A stretch of DNA of 33,462 bases from Nostocoides japonicum T1-X7 (lineage in GTDB: Bacteria; Actinomycetota; Actinomycetes; Actinomycetales; Dermatophilaceae), in assembly GCF_001046855.1 (NCBI RefSeq), contig NZ_HF570958.1, positions 459,136-492,597 of the forward strand, read 5' to 3'. Both the position numbers and the translations under genes were made by a program. The number at the start of each line of letters is the position of its first letter. The first letter of the stretch is position 1. The notes under the pieces are model-generated. The model had not been told where the DNA came from, did no database searches, and was given only the letters and a program-made list of their open reading frames with translations. Below, piece by piece: positions 7,549-15,483 of the stretch.

Positions 7549-8220
7549 TCAGGCGCCCAGGATGACCGGCAGCTGGGCGATGTCGGTGATGCGTTCATAG
7601 CCCAACCACGGCTGATCGTGCTCGAAGCCACGGTCCAGGTAGACCGTGTGGGGAATGCCCAGGTCGTGCGCCGGGCGAAGGTCGTACTGCGGGCTGGACG
7701 ACACGTGGACGATCTCGTGCCGCTCCACGCCGAGCCGCTCCAGCAAGCCCTCGAAGGCCCGCAACCGAGGCTTGTACACACCTTGTTGCTCCGACGTGAT
7801 GACGACCTCGAACGGGGCCTCGAGGTGGTCCACCAGCTGCTGCACCTGGGTGTCGTCGGTGTTGGTGATGATCGCCAGGGGATACGTCTCGGCAAGCCGT
7901 CGCAGCGCGGCCGGCACCCCCGGATGCGGTCCGCGCGAGGGGATCTGGTCGTAGACGGCCCGGGCGTCGTCCTCGTGGTACTCCAGCCCGAGGATCCGCG
8001 TCGCGCGACGTTGCGATTGCTCCACGATCTGGTGGAAGGGCTTCCACTCCCCCATGCACTCGTCGATCCGGAGCTGGCCGGCGAGCCGGAGGAAGGTGGC
8101 CTCTATCGCCGCCGGAATCCGTTCGCCCATCGCGCGCCGGATCGCGTCGTCGATCCGGAAGTCGATCAAGGTGCCGTTCATGTCGAACGTGACGAACTTC
8201 GGCTTGGCCGCCAGATCCAT
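7549..8220 (-). CDS. HAD hydrolase, haloacid dehalogenase-like (HAD2)
   Basis: A 223-residue HAD hydrolase and the second of three paralogues here. Motif I is FDMNGTL with nucleophile Asp13, so Asn replaces the Tyr or aromatic residue usual in L-2-haloacid dehalogenases. Motif II is AIITNTDD, motif III YKPRLRAFEGLLERL and motif IV HVSSSPQYDLRPAHDL. The ATG at 8220 follows GGAGGG; the longer reading from 8316 only adds upstream DNA. It heads the HAD2 > RidA > D-threonine aldolase-like > SDR operon. Its promoter region carries a near-palindrome centred on GTCGAC (8254-8265) and a good minus-strand -10 hexamer, TACAAT (8252-8247). The reaction is unknown. Confidence 0.9.
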   Translation of the reverse strand: MDLAAKPKFVTFDMNGTLIDFRIDDAIRRAMGERIPAAIEATFLRLAGQLRIDECMGEWKPFHQIVEQSQRRATRILGLEYHEDDARAVYDQIPSRGPHPGVPAALRRLAETYPLAIITNTDDTQVQQLVDHLEAPFEVVITSEQQGVYKPRLRAFEGLLERLGVERHEIVHVSSSPQYDLRPAHDLGIPHTVYLDRGFEHDQPWLGYERITDIAQLPVILGA

Positions 8221-8253
8221 GAACCCTCCATCGCACTTGGTGTCTGATTGTAG

Positions 8254-8265
8254 ATTGTCGACTAT
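8254..8265. promoter_or_regulatory. Candidate GntR operator upstream of HAD2
   Basis: ATTGTCGACTAT is a 12-bp palindrome with one mismatched pair, directly upstream of the minus-strand -10 candidate TACAAT (8252-8247). The core TTGTCGAC is repeated exactly in the perfect palindrome TTGTCGACAA upstream of HAD3/GntR3. This suggests one regulator acting on both operons. Confidence 0.5.
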
Positions 8266-8348
8266 TGGTCTTGGACTGTCAACAGCGCGTCGCCGATGGC
8301 CGCCTCGGCAGCTCACCGTGCGCGCATGCCGCCGACGACGCGACGGAC

Positions 8349-8400
8349 CCTTGTGGGGAAGCTGGCTGTCGCTATAGCTGCGGCCAGCTTCCCCACAAGG
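8349..8400. terminator. Long perfect hairpin after the GntR pair
   Basis: Perfect 18-bp arms lie at 8349-8366 (starting CCTTGTGGGG) and 8383-8400, with a 16-base loop that itself contains the palindrome GCTATAGC. The structure is 28 bp beyond the stop of the GntR1 gene on the minus strand and more than 120 bp before HAD2. It most likely ends the regulator transcript so that HAD2 depends on its own promoter. There is no T-tract. Confidence 0.65.
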
Positions 8401-8427
8401 ACCCCGTCATGGCGCGTGCGGCGGTCG

Positions 8428-9087
8428 TCAGCTGTCCGATGGCGACGTGCCCGTCGCCCGGAGGGCTTCGGTGAAGTGGGTGGCGACGTGGACCCTGAGT
8501 GCTTCCCGATCCGCCGCGAGCAGGCTCTGCGCGATGATCTCGTGCTCGTGGGCGATCTCGCTCAGGTCGGTGTAGGTCCGGTGGTCCGCCACGAGATAGA
8601 GGCGCAGCTTGGCCTCCCAGCCGTGCCAGAGATCGCTCAGCAGTCGATGACCGGACAGGTCGTAGACCAACCGGTGGAATACCAGATGGCCCTCGATACT
8701 GGCTGCCACGTCGTTCGTCGCTGCCGCGCGGTGCAGTTCGGCCACCGCGTCAATCAGGTCCTGCCTGTGCGGACCACGCAGGGCGGGGCCGGACAGCTCC
8801 ATGGCATACGCCTCGACCAACCTGCGGACCGAGGCGATCTCGGCGATCTCGCGGTCCTCGATCTCCATGACGAAGGCGCCGCGGTAGGGGACCTTGACGA
8901 CGAGTCCGTCCTCCGCCAGGCGCGCGAGCGCCTCACGAACCGACGCGCGGCTGATGCCGAGCTCGCTCGCGATCTGCGCCTCGCGGAGCTGCTCGCCGGC
9001 GCCGATGGTGCCCTCCAGGATCGCGACGCGCACCACCTGGTAGACGTCGTCCGGCGTGGTGGTGCGAGGACCCGACCACCTACCCAT
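8428..9087 (-). CDS. GntR family regulator, FadR/FCD type (GntR1)
   Basis: A 219-residue regulator. The winged helix-turn-helix contains GEQLREAQIASELGISRASVREALARLAEDGLV (about 32-64) and ends in RGAFVMEI. The rest is an all-helical FCD effector domain, with SVRRLVEAYAMEL, FHRLVYDLSGHRLL and HEHEIIAQSLLAADREALRVHVATHF. Domains of this kind often bind a metal and a small carboxylate. It overlaps the preceding GntR2 gene by 8 bases (ATGGGTAG), implying translational coupling. The two proteins are related and probably arose by tandem duplication. The location, between the GABA-type genes and the HAD2 operon, suggests control of one or both, but the effector is unknown. Confidence 0.9.
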   Translation of the reverse strand: MGRWSGPRTTTPDDVYQVVRVAILEGTIGAGEQLREAQIASELGISRASVREALARLAEDGLVVKVPYRGAFVMEIEDREIAEIASVRRLVEAYAMELSGPALRGPHRQDLIDAVAELHRAAATNDVAASIEGHLVFHRLVYDLSGHRLLSDLWHGWEAKLRLYLVADHRTYTDLSEIAHEHEIIAQSLLAADREALRVHVATHFTEALRATGTSPSDS

Positions 9088-9769
9088 CCGTCAGCAGCCG
9101 CTTCATCCCGTCGTCCATGTGGTCCCTGAGCAGAGCGGTGGCGCGCTCGGTGTCGCCGGCCAGGATCGCATCGACGAGGTTGCCGTGCTCCGCCACCCGG
9201 TCGTCGATGGAGGTGTAGGTGGCCTGCATGTTCGTCAGGCACATGCGGACCTCCATGATCAGGGTGCGATGCATGCGCTGCAGATGCGGGCTGTTCGACA
9301 GCCCGACCAGCCTCTCGTGGAAGAGCAGGTCGAGTCGCGACAGCTCCTCGCTGCTGGGATCGCCGCGATACTGCTCCATCGCGTCGACGAACTCCATGAG
9401 CGTGGCCGCCTCCGCCTGGCGACCCGTGGCGATGATCTGCTCGATGGCGGCGCGCTCCACCGCGCCCCGTGCGAGGTAAGCGTCGCGCACGGTGCTCTCG
9501 TCCAGCTCCATCACGAACAGGCCGCGGTTGCGCCGGCTGACGAGCAGGCCCTCCTGGGTCAGGCGCTGCATCGCCTCACGGAGCGGCCCGCGGCTGACAC
9601 CGAGGCTCTTGGCGAGCGAGGCCTCCAACAGCTGCTCGCCCGGGGCGAACTGTCGCGAGGCGATGGCTTCACGCAGCTGGCGGGCGATGAGCGTGGGCGT
9701 CGTGTCCTGCTGGATCGGCGTGAGCCCCAATGGCTTCTTCGAGCCGGGCCTCGCGCTCCTGGTATCCAT
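9080..9769 (-). CDS. GntR family regulator, FadR/FCD type (GntR2)
   Basis: A 229-residue FCD-type GntR regulator. The DNA-binding part includes GEQLLEASLAKSLGVSRGPLREAMQRLTQEGLLV and RGLFVMELDE. The effector domain includes ARGAVERAAIEQII, FHERLVGLSNSPHLQRMHRTL and HGNLVDAILAGDTERATALLRDHMDDGMKRLL. The ATG at 9769 is preceded by AGGGGA and begins 25 residues before the domain. Upstream in-frame starts at 9856 and beyond give non-conserved residues. Upstream DNA holds the palindrome TGATGCATCA overlapping a TATATT -10 candidate, so autoregulation is likely. It is co-transcribed with GntR1 through an 8-base overlap and is separated from gabD by 167 bp. Confidence 0.9.
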   Translation of the reverse strand: MDTRSARPGSKKPLGLTPIQQDTTPTLIARQLREAIASRQFAPGEQLLEASLAKSLGVSRGPLREAMQRLTQEGLLVSRRNRGLFVMELDESTVRDAYLARGAVERAAIEQIIATGRQAEAATLMEFVDAMEQYRGDPSSEELSRLDLLFHERLVGLSNSPHLQRMHRTLIMEVRMCLTNMQATYTSIDDRVAEHGNLVDAILAGDTERATALLRDHMDDGMKRLLTDG

Positions 9770-9848
9770 CCCGTCCCCTGACCGAGCCTTCTCACACCGG
9801 GTCGACCCGGCAGCGCGCGGCCGTCGTCGGCCCCTCGTCGGTGTCACC

Positions 9849-9863
9849 TGATGCATCAATATA
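9849..9863 (-). promoter_or_regulatory. GntR2 promoter with TGATGCATCA operator
   Basis: TGATGCATCA (9849-9858) is a perfect 10-bp palindrome of the kind bound by FadR-branch GntR proteins. It abuts the minus-strand -10 candidate TATATT (9863-9858). No good -35 box is visible. Repression of the gntR2-gntR1 transcript by its own product is inferred. Confidence 0.5.
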
Positions 9864-9936
9864 GATGGCAACGGTTCGCGATGGACGCATGCCACCTCGG
9901 CTGCGCGCCTGCTCGGGCATCCCGGCCCGATGGCAT

Positions 9937-11415
9937 TCATTCGGGTCGGCTGGATCGTGGCATCGCCAGATAGCGCTGCTCGAGGAACTCCTCGATCCCC
10001 GTCCGACCCCCTTCCCGCCCGAGCCCGGACTCCTTGATCCCGCCGAAGGGCGCCGCCGGATTGGAGACCAGACCCGTGTTCAGCCCGAGCATGCCCACCT
10101 CGATCGACTCCTGCATGCGGAAGGCCCGGTCGACGTCCTTCGTGAAGACATACCCCACGAGCCCCCACTCCGTGGAGTTGGCGAGCGCTATCACATCCTC
10201 CTCGTCATCGAAGGGGATCACCGGCGCCACCGGGCCGAAGATCTCCTGGGACATCAGCTCGGAGGAGGGATCCACATCGGTGAGCACCGTGGGCTGGTAG
10301 AAGTAGCCACGCCGGTCCGGAGCCGAACCGCCGCAGACCAGACGCGCGCCGCGGTCGACCGCGTCCGAGACGAGGGACTGCACCTTCGCGAGCGCCTTGG
10401 GTTCGATCAGCGGGCCCACCTGGGTCCCCTGCTCCGAACCGTCACCCACGACCAACCCGTCCATCCGGGACGCCAGCCGCCTCACGAACTCCTCCGCGAC
10501 ACCCCGTTGGACGAACATCCGGTTGGCAGCGGTGCACGCCTCCCCCATGTTGCGCAGCTTGGCGACCATCGCGCCCTCGACGGCACCATCCAGGTCGGCA
10601 TCGTCGAACACGATGAACGGTGCGTTGCCGCCCAGCTCCATCGAGGAGCGCATCACGTGGTCGCTCGCCTGGGCGAGCAGCCGCACTCCCACGGCCGTGG
10701 AGCCGGTGAAGGAGATCTTGCGAGCCAGGCCGCTGCTCATCCAGGGTTCGACCACCGAGCCCGGGTCGGAGGAGCAGACCACGTTGAGCACGCCGCCCGG
10801 GAGACCGGCCTCCTGGAGGATGGCGACGAGCGCCAAGGAGCTCAACGGCGTGAGGTGAGCCGGCTTGAAGACCATCGTGCAGCCGGCGGCGATCGCCGGA
10901 CCGATCTTGCGGGTCCCCATCGCCAGCGGGAAGTTCCACGGAGTGATGAGCACGCATGGTCCCACCGGCTGCTTGGTCACGATGATCCGAGTCTTCCCAT
11001 CCCCGCTGAGGGTCGCGTCACCCCCGATGCGGACGGCCTCCTCGGAGAACCAGCGGAAGAACTCCGCCGCGTATGCGACCTCGCCCGTGGCCTCGGCCAG
11101 CGGCTTGCCCATCTCGGCGGTGATGATCGCCGCCAGATCGGCCTGTCTGGCCATCATCAGCTCGTAGGCGCGGCGAAGGATCTCGCTGCGCTCGCGCGGA
11201 GCGGTGCGTGCCCACGAGTCCTGGACGCGGGCCGCCGCCGCGATGGCCCGCCGGGCGTCCTGCGGGCCACCGTCCGCGATCGAGGCGATCACCTCCTCCG
11301 TCGCGGGGTTGACCACGTCGCAGCGAACGGCGGACTCGGCATCGACCCATTCGCCGTCGATGTACAGGCCGGTCGGGACGGACCGGATCAGCTCTCGGAG
11401 TTCGGGTGTCGTCAT
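9937..11415 (-). CDS. gabD: Succinate-semialdehyde dehydrogenase-type aldehyde dehydrogenase
   Basis: A 492-residue NAD(P)-dependent aldehyde dehydrogenase, full length for the family. Catalytic residues are Asn161 in TPWNFPLAM, Glu260 in MELGGNAPF and Cys294 in GEACTAANR. The EMGKPLAEATGEVAYAAEFFRWFSEEA segment is typical of GabD-like enzymes, which oxidise succinate semialdehyde to succinate. It lies 91 bp after the gabT-like gene on the same strand, so the pair would convert a 4-amino acid to succinate. The start is the ATG at 11415, and the downstream neighbour is the GntR2-GntR1 pair. Glutarate semialdehyde or a related omega-aldehyde acid remains possible, because the family does not separate cleanly by sequence. 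Confidence 0.85.
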   Translation of the reverse strand: MTTPELRELIRSVPTGLYIDGEWVDAESAVRCDVVNPATEEVIASIADGGPQDARRAIAAAARVQDSWARTAPRERSEILRRAYELMMARQADLAAIITAEMGKPLAEATGEVAYAAEFFRWFSEEAVRIGGDATLSGDGKTRIIVTKQPVGPCVLITPWNFPLAMGTRKIGPAIAAGCTMVFKPAHLTPLSSLALVAILQEAGLPGGVLNVVCSSDPGSVVEPWMSSGLARKISFTGSTAVGVRLLAQASDHVMRSSMELGGNAPFIVFDDADLDGAVEGAMVAKLRNMGEACTAANRMFVQRGVAEEFVRRLASRMDGLVVGDGSEQGTQVGPLIEPKALAKVQSLVSDAVDRGARLVCGGSAPDRRGYFYQPTVLTDVDPSSELMSQEIFGPVAPVIPFDDEEDVIALANSTEWGLVGYVFTKDVDRAFRMQESIEVGMLGLNTGLVSNPAAPFGGIKESGLGREGGRTGIEEFLEQRYLAMPRSSRPE

Positions 11416-11506
11416 CTGTGCGTCCTTCGTCGGTGAGGAGGGTCTGCGTCGGTCCGCGGTGCCACGTCCGAGCGGACGAGCCGTGAGGCGGGCGGCCGGT
11501 GACGGG

Positions 11507-12763
11507 TCAAGGCTCGAGAACGTGCGCCACGGAGGCCTGGAACCGCTCGATGCCCAGATCGATCTCGTCGGCGGTGACCACGAGGGCGGGGATCAGCCGG
11601 ACGACGTTTCCGGCGGGACCACACGTGAGGCTCAGCAGTCCGTGGCGGGTGGTCGCCTGCTGCACCGCCGCGGCGGTCTCGGCGTCGGCCGACCCGTCGG
11701 CGTGCACGAACTCGATGCCCAGCATCAGGCCCAGCCCACGGACGTCTCCGATCTCGGCATACTTGCCCTGCAGCGGCTTCAGTCCCCCGATGAGCTGCTC
11801 TCCGCGGAGGCGAGCGTTCTCCACCAGTCCCTCGTCGCGGATCACGTCCAAGGTGGCGCAGCCGGCCGCCGCCGCGACGGCGTTCCCGCCGTAGGTGCCG
11901 CCCTGGGACCCCGGCCAGCCCTTGGACATCAGCGCGGTCGAGGCCGCGATCGCGCTGATGGGAAAGCCGGACGCGAGGCCCTTGGCGGTGATGAGGATGT
12001 CGGGGAGTGCGGTGGAGTGCTGGTGGCCCCAGAACCTGCCGGTGCGACCGCAGCCGGCCTGCACCTCGTCCAGGAGCAGGAGGATGCCGTGCCGATCGGC
12101 CCGTTCCCTCAGGCCGTCCAGGAAGGCCGGCGGGGTCGGCAGGTAGCCACCGTCACCGAGCACCGGCTCGATGAGGAAGGCCGCCGTGTCGTGGGGTGCG
12201 GTTCGGCTGAGCAGCAGATAGTCCAGCTCACGCAGGGCGAAGTCGACGGCGGTCTGCTCGTCCCAGCCGTAGCGGAAGGCATAGGGGAAGGGCGCCATGT
12301 GCACGCCCGCCATGAGCGGTGCGAAACCGGCCGAGAACTTCGTCCCTGCCGTCGTCAGGCTCGCCGCAGCGACGGTCCGGCCGTGGAAGCCGCCCTGGAA
12401 CACGACGATGTTCGGGCGGCCCGTCGCCATCCGCGCGAGCCGCACCGCGGCCTCGACCGCCTCGGAGCCGGAGTTGGCGTAGAACACCGAGTCCAGCCCT
12501 GTCGGTAGCACCTCGCCCAGCTTCTCGGTGAGCTCCAGCAGCGGTCTGTGCATCACCGTCGTGTACTGGGCGTGGATGACCCTGCCCACCTGCTCCCGAG
12601 CCGCCTCGACCACCCGTGGATGGCAGTGCCCGGTGCTCGTCACGCCGATGCCGGTCGTGAAGTCCAGATAGTCCTGGCCGTCCGTCCCGTGGATCCAGCT
12701 TCCCTTGGCGTGGTCGACGATGACCGGAGTGGCCTGCTTCAGCAGAGGACTCAGCGATGACAC
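11507..12763 (-). CDS. gabT: 4-aminobutyrate aminotransferase-like class III transaminase
   Basis: A 418-residue fold-type I PLP transaminase of class III. Cofactor-site features are NSGSEAVEAAVRLAR (about 97-111), GGFHGRT (about 124-130), LDEVQAGCGRTG with Asp232 and Lys261 in ITAKGLASGFP. The family transfers the amino group of GABA or another omega-amino acid to 2-oxoglutarate. The start is a GTG at 12763 with AAGGAG 8 bases upstream. gabD follows directly, so the pair forms the usual GABA-to-succinate step. Upstream is the tartrate/malate-type dehydrogenase. Related class III enzymes act on ornithine, beta-alanine or diaminobutyrate, so GABA is the likeliest but not proven donor. Confidence 0.85.
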   Translation of the reverse strand: MSSLSPLLKQATPVIVDHAKGSWIHGTDGQDYLDFTTGIGVTSTGHCHPRVVEAAREQVGRVIHAQYTTVMHRPLLELTEKLGEVLPTGLDSVFYANSGSEAVEAAVRLARMATGRPNIVVFQGGFHGRTVAAASLTTAGTKFSAGFAPLMAGVHMAPFPYAFRYGWDEQTAVDFALRELDYLLLSRTAPHDTAAFLIEPVLGDGGYLPTPPAFLDGLRERADRHGILLLLDEVQAGCGRTGRFWGHQHSTALPDILITAKGLASGFPISAIAASTALMSKGWPGSQGGTYGGNAVAAAAGCATLDVIRDEGLVENARLRGEQLIGGLKPLQGKYAEIGDVRGLGLMLGIEFVHADGSADAETAAAVQQATTRHGLLSLTCGPAGNVVRLIPALVVTADEIDLGIERFQASVAHVLEP

Positions 12764-12853
12764 GATCTCGCTCCTTCGTACACAGATGATCGATGGTCAC
12801 AACCTGGTGTGCGGCCTGGGAGCCGCGACGACGTGCTCGGTCCGGCTCGGCCG

Positions 12854-13918
12854 TCACCCGCCGTCGATGCGCCGGAGGACCTGCGTGGCGAACTCCGACG
12901 TATCGGCTCGTCCGCCGAGGTCGGCGGTCAGCACGCCGGATGCCATCGTCTGCTCGACGGCGGCCATCAGGGCATCCGCCGCCGCGGACTCGCCCAGATG
13001 GCCCAGCATGAGCGATGCGGACCACAGCTGCCCCACCGGATTCGCGATGCCGCGGCCGGCGATGTCCGGCGCGGAGCCGTGGACCGGCTCGAACATGGAC
13101 GGGTACCGCCGCTCCGGGTTGATGTTGGCGCTGGGCGCGATACCTATCGAACCCGCCACCGCCGCAACGAGATCCGACAGGATGTCACCGAACAGGTTCG
13201 ATGCCACGATCACGTCGAACGCTCCGGGATCGAGCACGACCTTGGCGGCCAGGGCGTCGATCAGGACACTGTCGACCGTCAGACCGGCGCCATCGCGGAC
13301 GACATCCGCCGCCACCTCGTCCCACAGGGGCATCGAGTGGATGATGCCGTTGGACTTGGTGGCGGACGTCAGCCTCCCACGCCGCGTGGCGGCGAGGTCG
13401 GCGGCGAACCGCGCGACGCGCTCGATGCCGGTTCGGGTGAAGACGGCCTCCTGGATCGCGAACTCCTCGGAGCGTCCGCGGTAGACGCGGCCGCCGACCG
13501 AGGAGTACTCCCCCTCGACGTTCTCGCGGACCACGACGATGTCCAGATCGGTCACCTTGCGCAGTGGAGACACGACGCCTGGCAGGATCCGCACCGGCCG
13601 CAGGTTGATGTACTGCAGGAACTCGCGTCGGATGGGGATGAGCAGACCCCAGAGCGTCTCATGATCGGGCAGGTCGGGATGACCTACTGCTCCGAGCAGG
13701 ATCGCGTCACCGTCGGCCAGCTGCTCGATCCCGTCGACCGGCATCATCCGTCGATGGGTGAAGTAGTAGTCCGAGCCCCAGTCGCGCTCCCGCCACACGA
13801 CGGAGTATCCGTGCCTGGCGCCGAGGGCATCCACACACCGGATCGCCGGTGGGATGACCTCCTGGCCGATGCCATCGCCCGCGATGACATCGATCGTGTA
13901 CGTCCGCTGCGTGCTCAT
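12854..13918 (-). CDS. Tartrate/D-malate-type decarboxylating dehydrogenase (IPMDH family)
   Basis: A 354-residue member of the isocitrate/isopropylmalate dehydrogenase family. The N-terminus is IDVIAGDGIGQEVIPPA. The substrate-site segment IRREFLQYINLRPVRILPGV and the block VVVRENVEGEYSSVGG match tartrate dehydrogenase/D-malate dehydrogenase rather than LeuB. Later motifs are ASNLFGDILSDL for metal-binding Asp residues and FEPVHGSAPDIAGRGIANP for NAD binding. Expected reactions are oxidation, usually with decarboxylation, of D-malate, tartrate or a 3-substituted malate to a 2-oxo acid. The ATG at 13918 fits the family length; an alternative at 13951 adds 11 residues. It sits between the frameshifted aldehyde dehydrogenase and gabT, so the pathway probably produces a hydroxy-dicarboxylate. 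Confidence 0.87.
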   Translation of the reverse strand: MSTQRTYTIDVIAGDGIGQEVIPPAIRCVDALGARHGYSVVWRERDWGSDYYFTHRRMMPVDGIEQLADGDAILLGAVGHPDLPDHETLWGLLIPIRREFLQYINLRPVRILPGVVSPLRKVTDLDIVVVRENVEGEYSSVGGRVYRGRSEEFAIQEAVFTRTGIERVARFAADLAATRRGRLTSATKSNGIIHSMPLWDEVAADVVRDGAGLTVDSVLIDALAAKVVLDPGAFDVIVASNLFGDILSDLVAAVAGSIGIAPSANINPERRYPSMFEPVHGSAPDIAGRGIANPVGQLWSASLMLGHLGESAAADALMAAVEQTMASGVLTADLGGRADTSEFATQVLRRIDGG

Positions 13919-13960
13919 CCCTGGTCCTTGCCCATCGGTCGTTGCCGACATGTTCCTGTT

Positions 13961-14020
13961 GATCCGTCCGTGACGATCCGTCGGTGCTGATCCATCCGTC
14001 GGTGCCGATCCGTCCCCGCC
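13961..14020. repeat. Four degenerate 14-bp tandem units
   Basis: Units starting GATCC(G/A)TC occur at 13961, 13975, 13989 and 14007. The third has a 4-base insertion. They fill most of the 109-bp gap between the aldehyde dehydrogenase and the tartrate-type dehydrogenase. They may be simple repeat expansion or repeated sites. Confidence 0.6.
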
Positions 14021-14027
14021 GCGGACC

Positions 14028-15483
14028 TCAGGTGCGGACCAGCACGCACTTGGGCGCCGTGAGATCCAGCACCGCCGACCGGATCCCTTCGCGGCCGATC
14101 CCGGAGCGCTTGAACCCGCCGAACGGCATCGCGTCGAGGCGGAAGTCGCTCGTGTCGTTGACGAGCACGGCCCCGACGACCAGTCGGCGCGACACCCGGG
14201 TCGCGGTGTCGAGGGATCGCGTGAAGACGCCGGCCTGCAGTGCGAACGAGCAGTCGTTCGCCCGCTCGATGGCCTCGTCGACATCCTCGACCGGCTCGAT
14301 CATCACGACCGGCCCGAAGAGCTCCTCCTCGAGGATGGCCGCCCGCGGCGCCACCCCGGTGAGGACGGTCGGCCGGTAGAAGCTGCCCTCGCGTCGACCG
14401 CCGGTGACGAGACGTGCCCCGTCCGACACCGTGGACTCGACGAGCTCGGCGAGTCGTTCGGCCGCGGCGACGCTCACCAGGGGACCCACGTCCGTTGCCG
14501 GATCCTGCTTGGAGCCGACCACCAACGCACCGGCTCCGGCCGCCACCCGATCGAGCACCTCGTCGAAGACGTCCCGCTCGACGTAGACCCGCTGGACCGA
14601 CAGACAGTTCTGCCCCGCGGTTCCGAAGGCCCCCGACACGATCCCCTCCACCGCCAGATCCAGGTCCGCGTCGGCGCATACGATCGTGGCGTTGTTGCCG
14701 CCGAGCTCCATCAACAGCTTCTTGACGCCGGCCGCGCGGGCGATGGAGTCCGCGGTGCGAGTGCCACCGGTGAACGAGACCACCGACACGTCAGGGTGTG
14801 CCACGAGGGCCGCGCCGATGTCGCCACCGCCGCACAGGACCGAGACCCGCCCCGCGGGAACACCCGCGTCGAGCAGGACCTCGGCGAGGTTGAGAGCCGA
14901 GAACGGTGTCTGGTCCGAGGGCTTGAGCACGATCGGAGCGCCCGCCAGCAGGGCCGGGGCGACCTTGTGCGCGACGAGGTTGAGGGGGTCGTTGAAGCTG
15001 CTGATGGCGGCGACGACGCCGAGGGGCTCCCGGCTGAACCAGCCGATCCGGCCGAACCCGCGCTCGCTGGCGGCGGAGCGGCAGCGTCTCACCGATGAGG
15101 ACGTCGGTGGAGTCCGCCGCCGTGTTCAGGGTCTCGGCGCATCGCTGGACCTCGCCGCGCGCTTCACGGACAGTCTTCACGCCCTCGGCGGCGATGACAC
15201 GGGCGAAGCGCTCGCGCTGGTCCAGCACCGCCGACGCGGTCTGTCGCAGGGCCGCGGCGCGCAGGTGCAGCGGCCAGTCCTCGTCGAGCGCAGCCAGACC
15301 CGCGCGCACGGCCTCGTCCACATCAGCGCTGGAACACGGGTGGACGTACCCGACGAGCTCTGCGTTCTCCGGGTCCCGCACGGGCATGGTCAGCTGCTGG
15401 TCGCGCCACACGCCGGCGATCAACGCGCCACCCGGTGGCAGGTCCTCGGTCCGCAGCCGGTGCTCCGCCCCGACGAGGTTCAC
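14028..15483 (-). pseudogene. Aldehyde dehydrogenase broken by a frameshift near 15075
   Basis: The two halves of one aldehyde dehydrogenase lie in different frames. The N-terminal half starts at the GTG at 15483, overlapping the previous stop (GTGA) with AAGGGAGGCAAGGAG upstream. It runs through LIAGVWRDQQ, VREARGEVQRC and VLIGETLPL. The C-terminal half resumes as AASERGFGRIGWFSREPLGVV. It contains catalytic Glu in MELGGNNATIV and Cys in GQNCLSVQRVYV, and ends at 14028. The span of 1456 bases would be 485 residues if two bases were restored at about 15075, exactly the family length. Everything else is intact, so this is either a very recent inactivation, a sequencing error or, less likely, programmed frameshifting. 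Its place after an amine oxidase suggests oxidation of the aldehyde formed by that enzyme. Confidence 0.85.

Noticed and set aside
8349..8400. Terminal inverted repeats of an insertion sequence
   Set aside because: Only 16 bases separate the arms, and no transposase or flanking target duplication is visible.
14028..15092. A separate 354-residue aldehyde dehydrogenase starting at 15092
   Set aside because: The apparent start lies inside the coding region of the N-terminal half. The missing N-terminal domain is present upstream in another frame, so this is one frameshifted gene.
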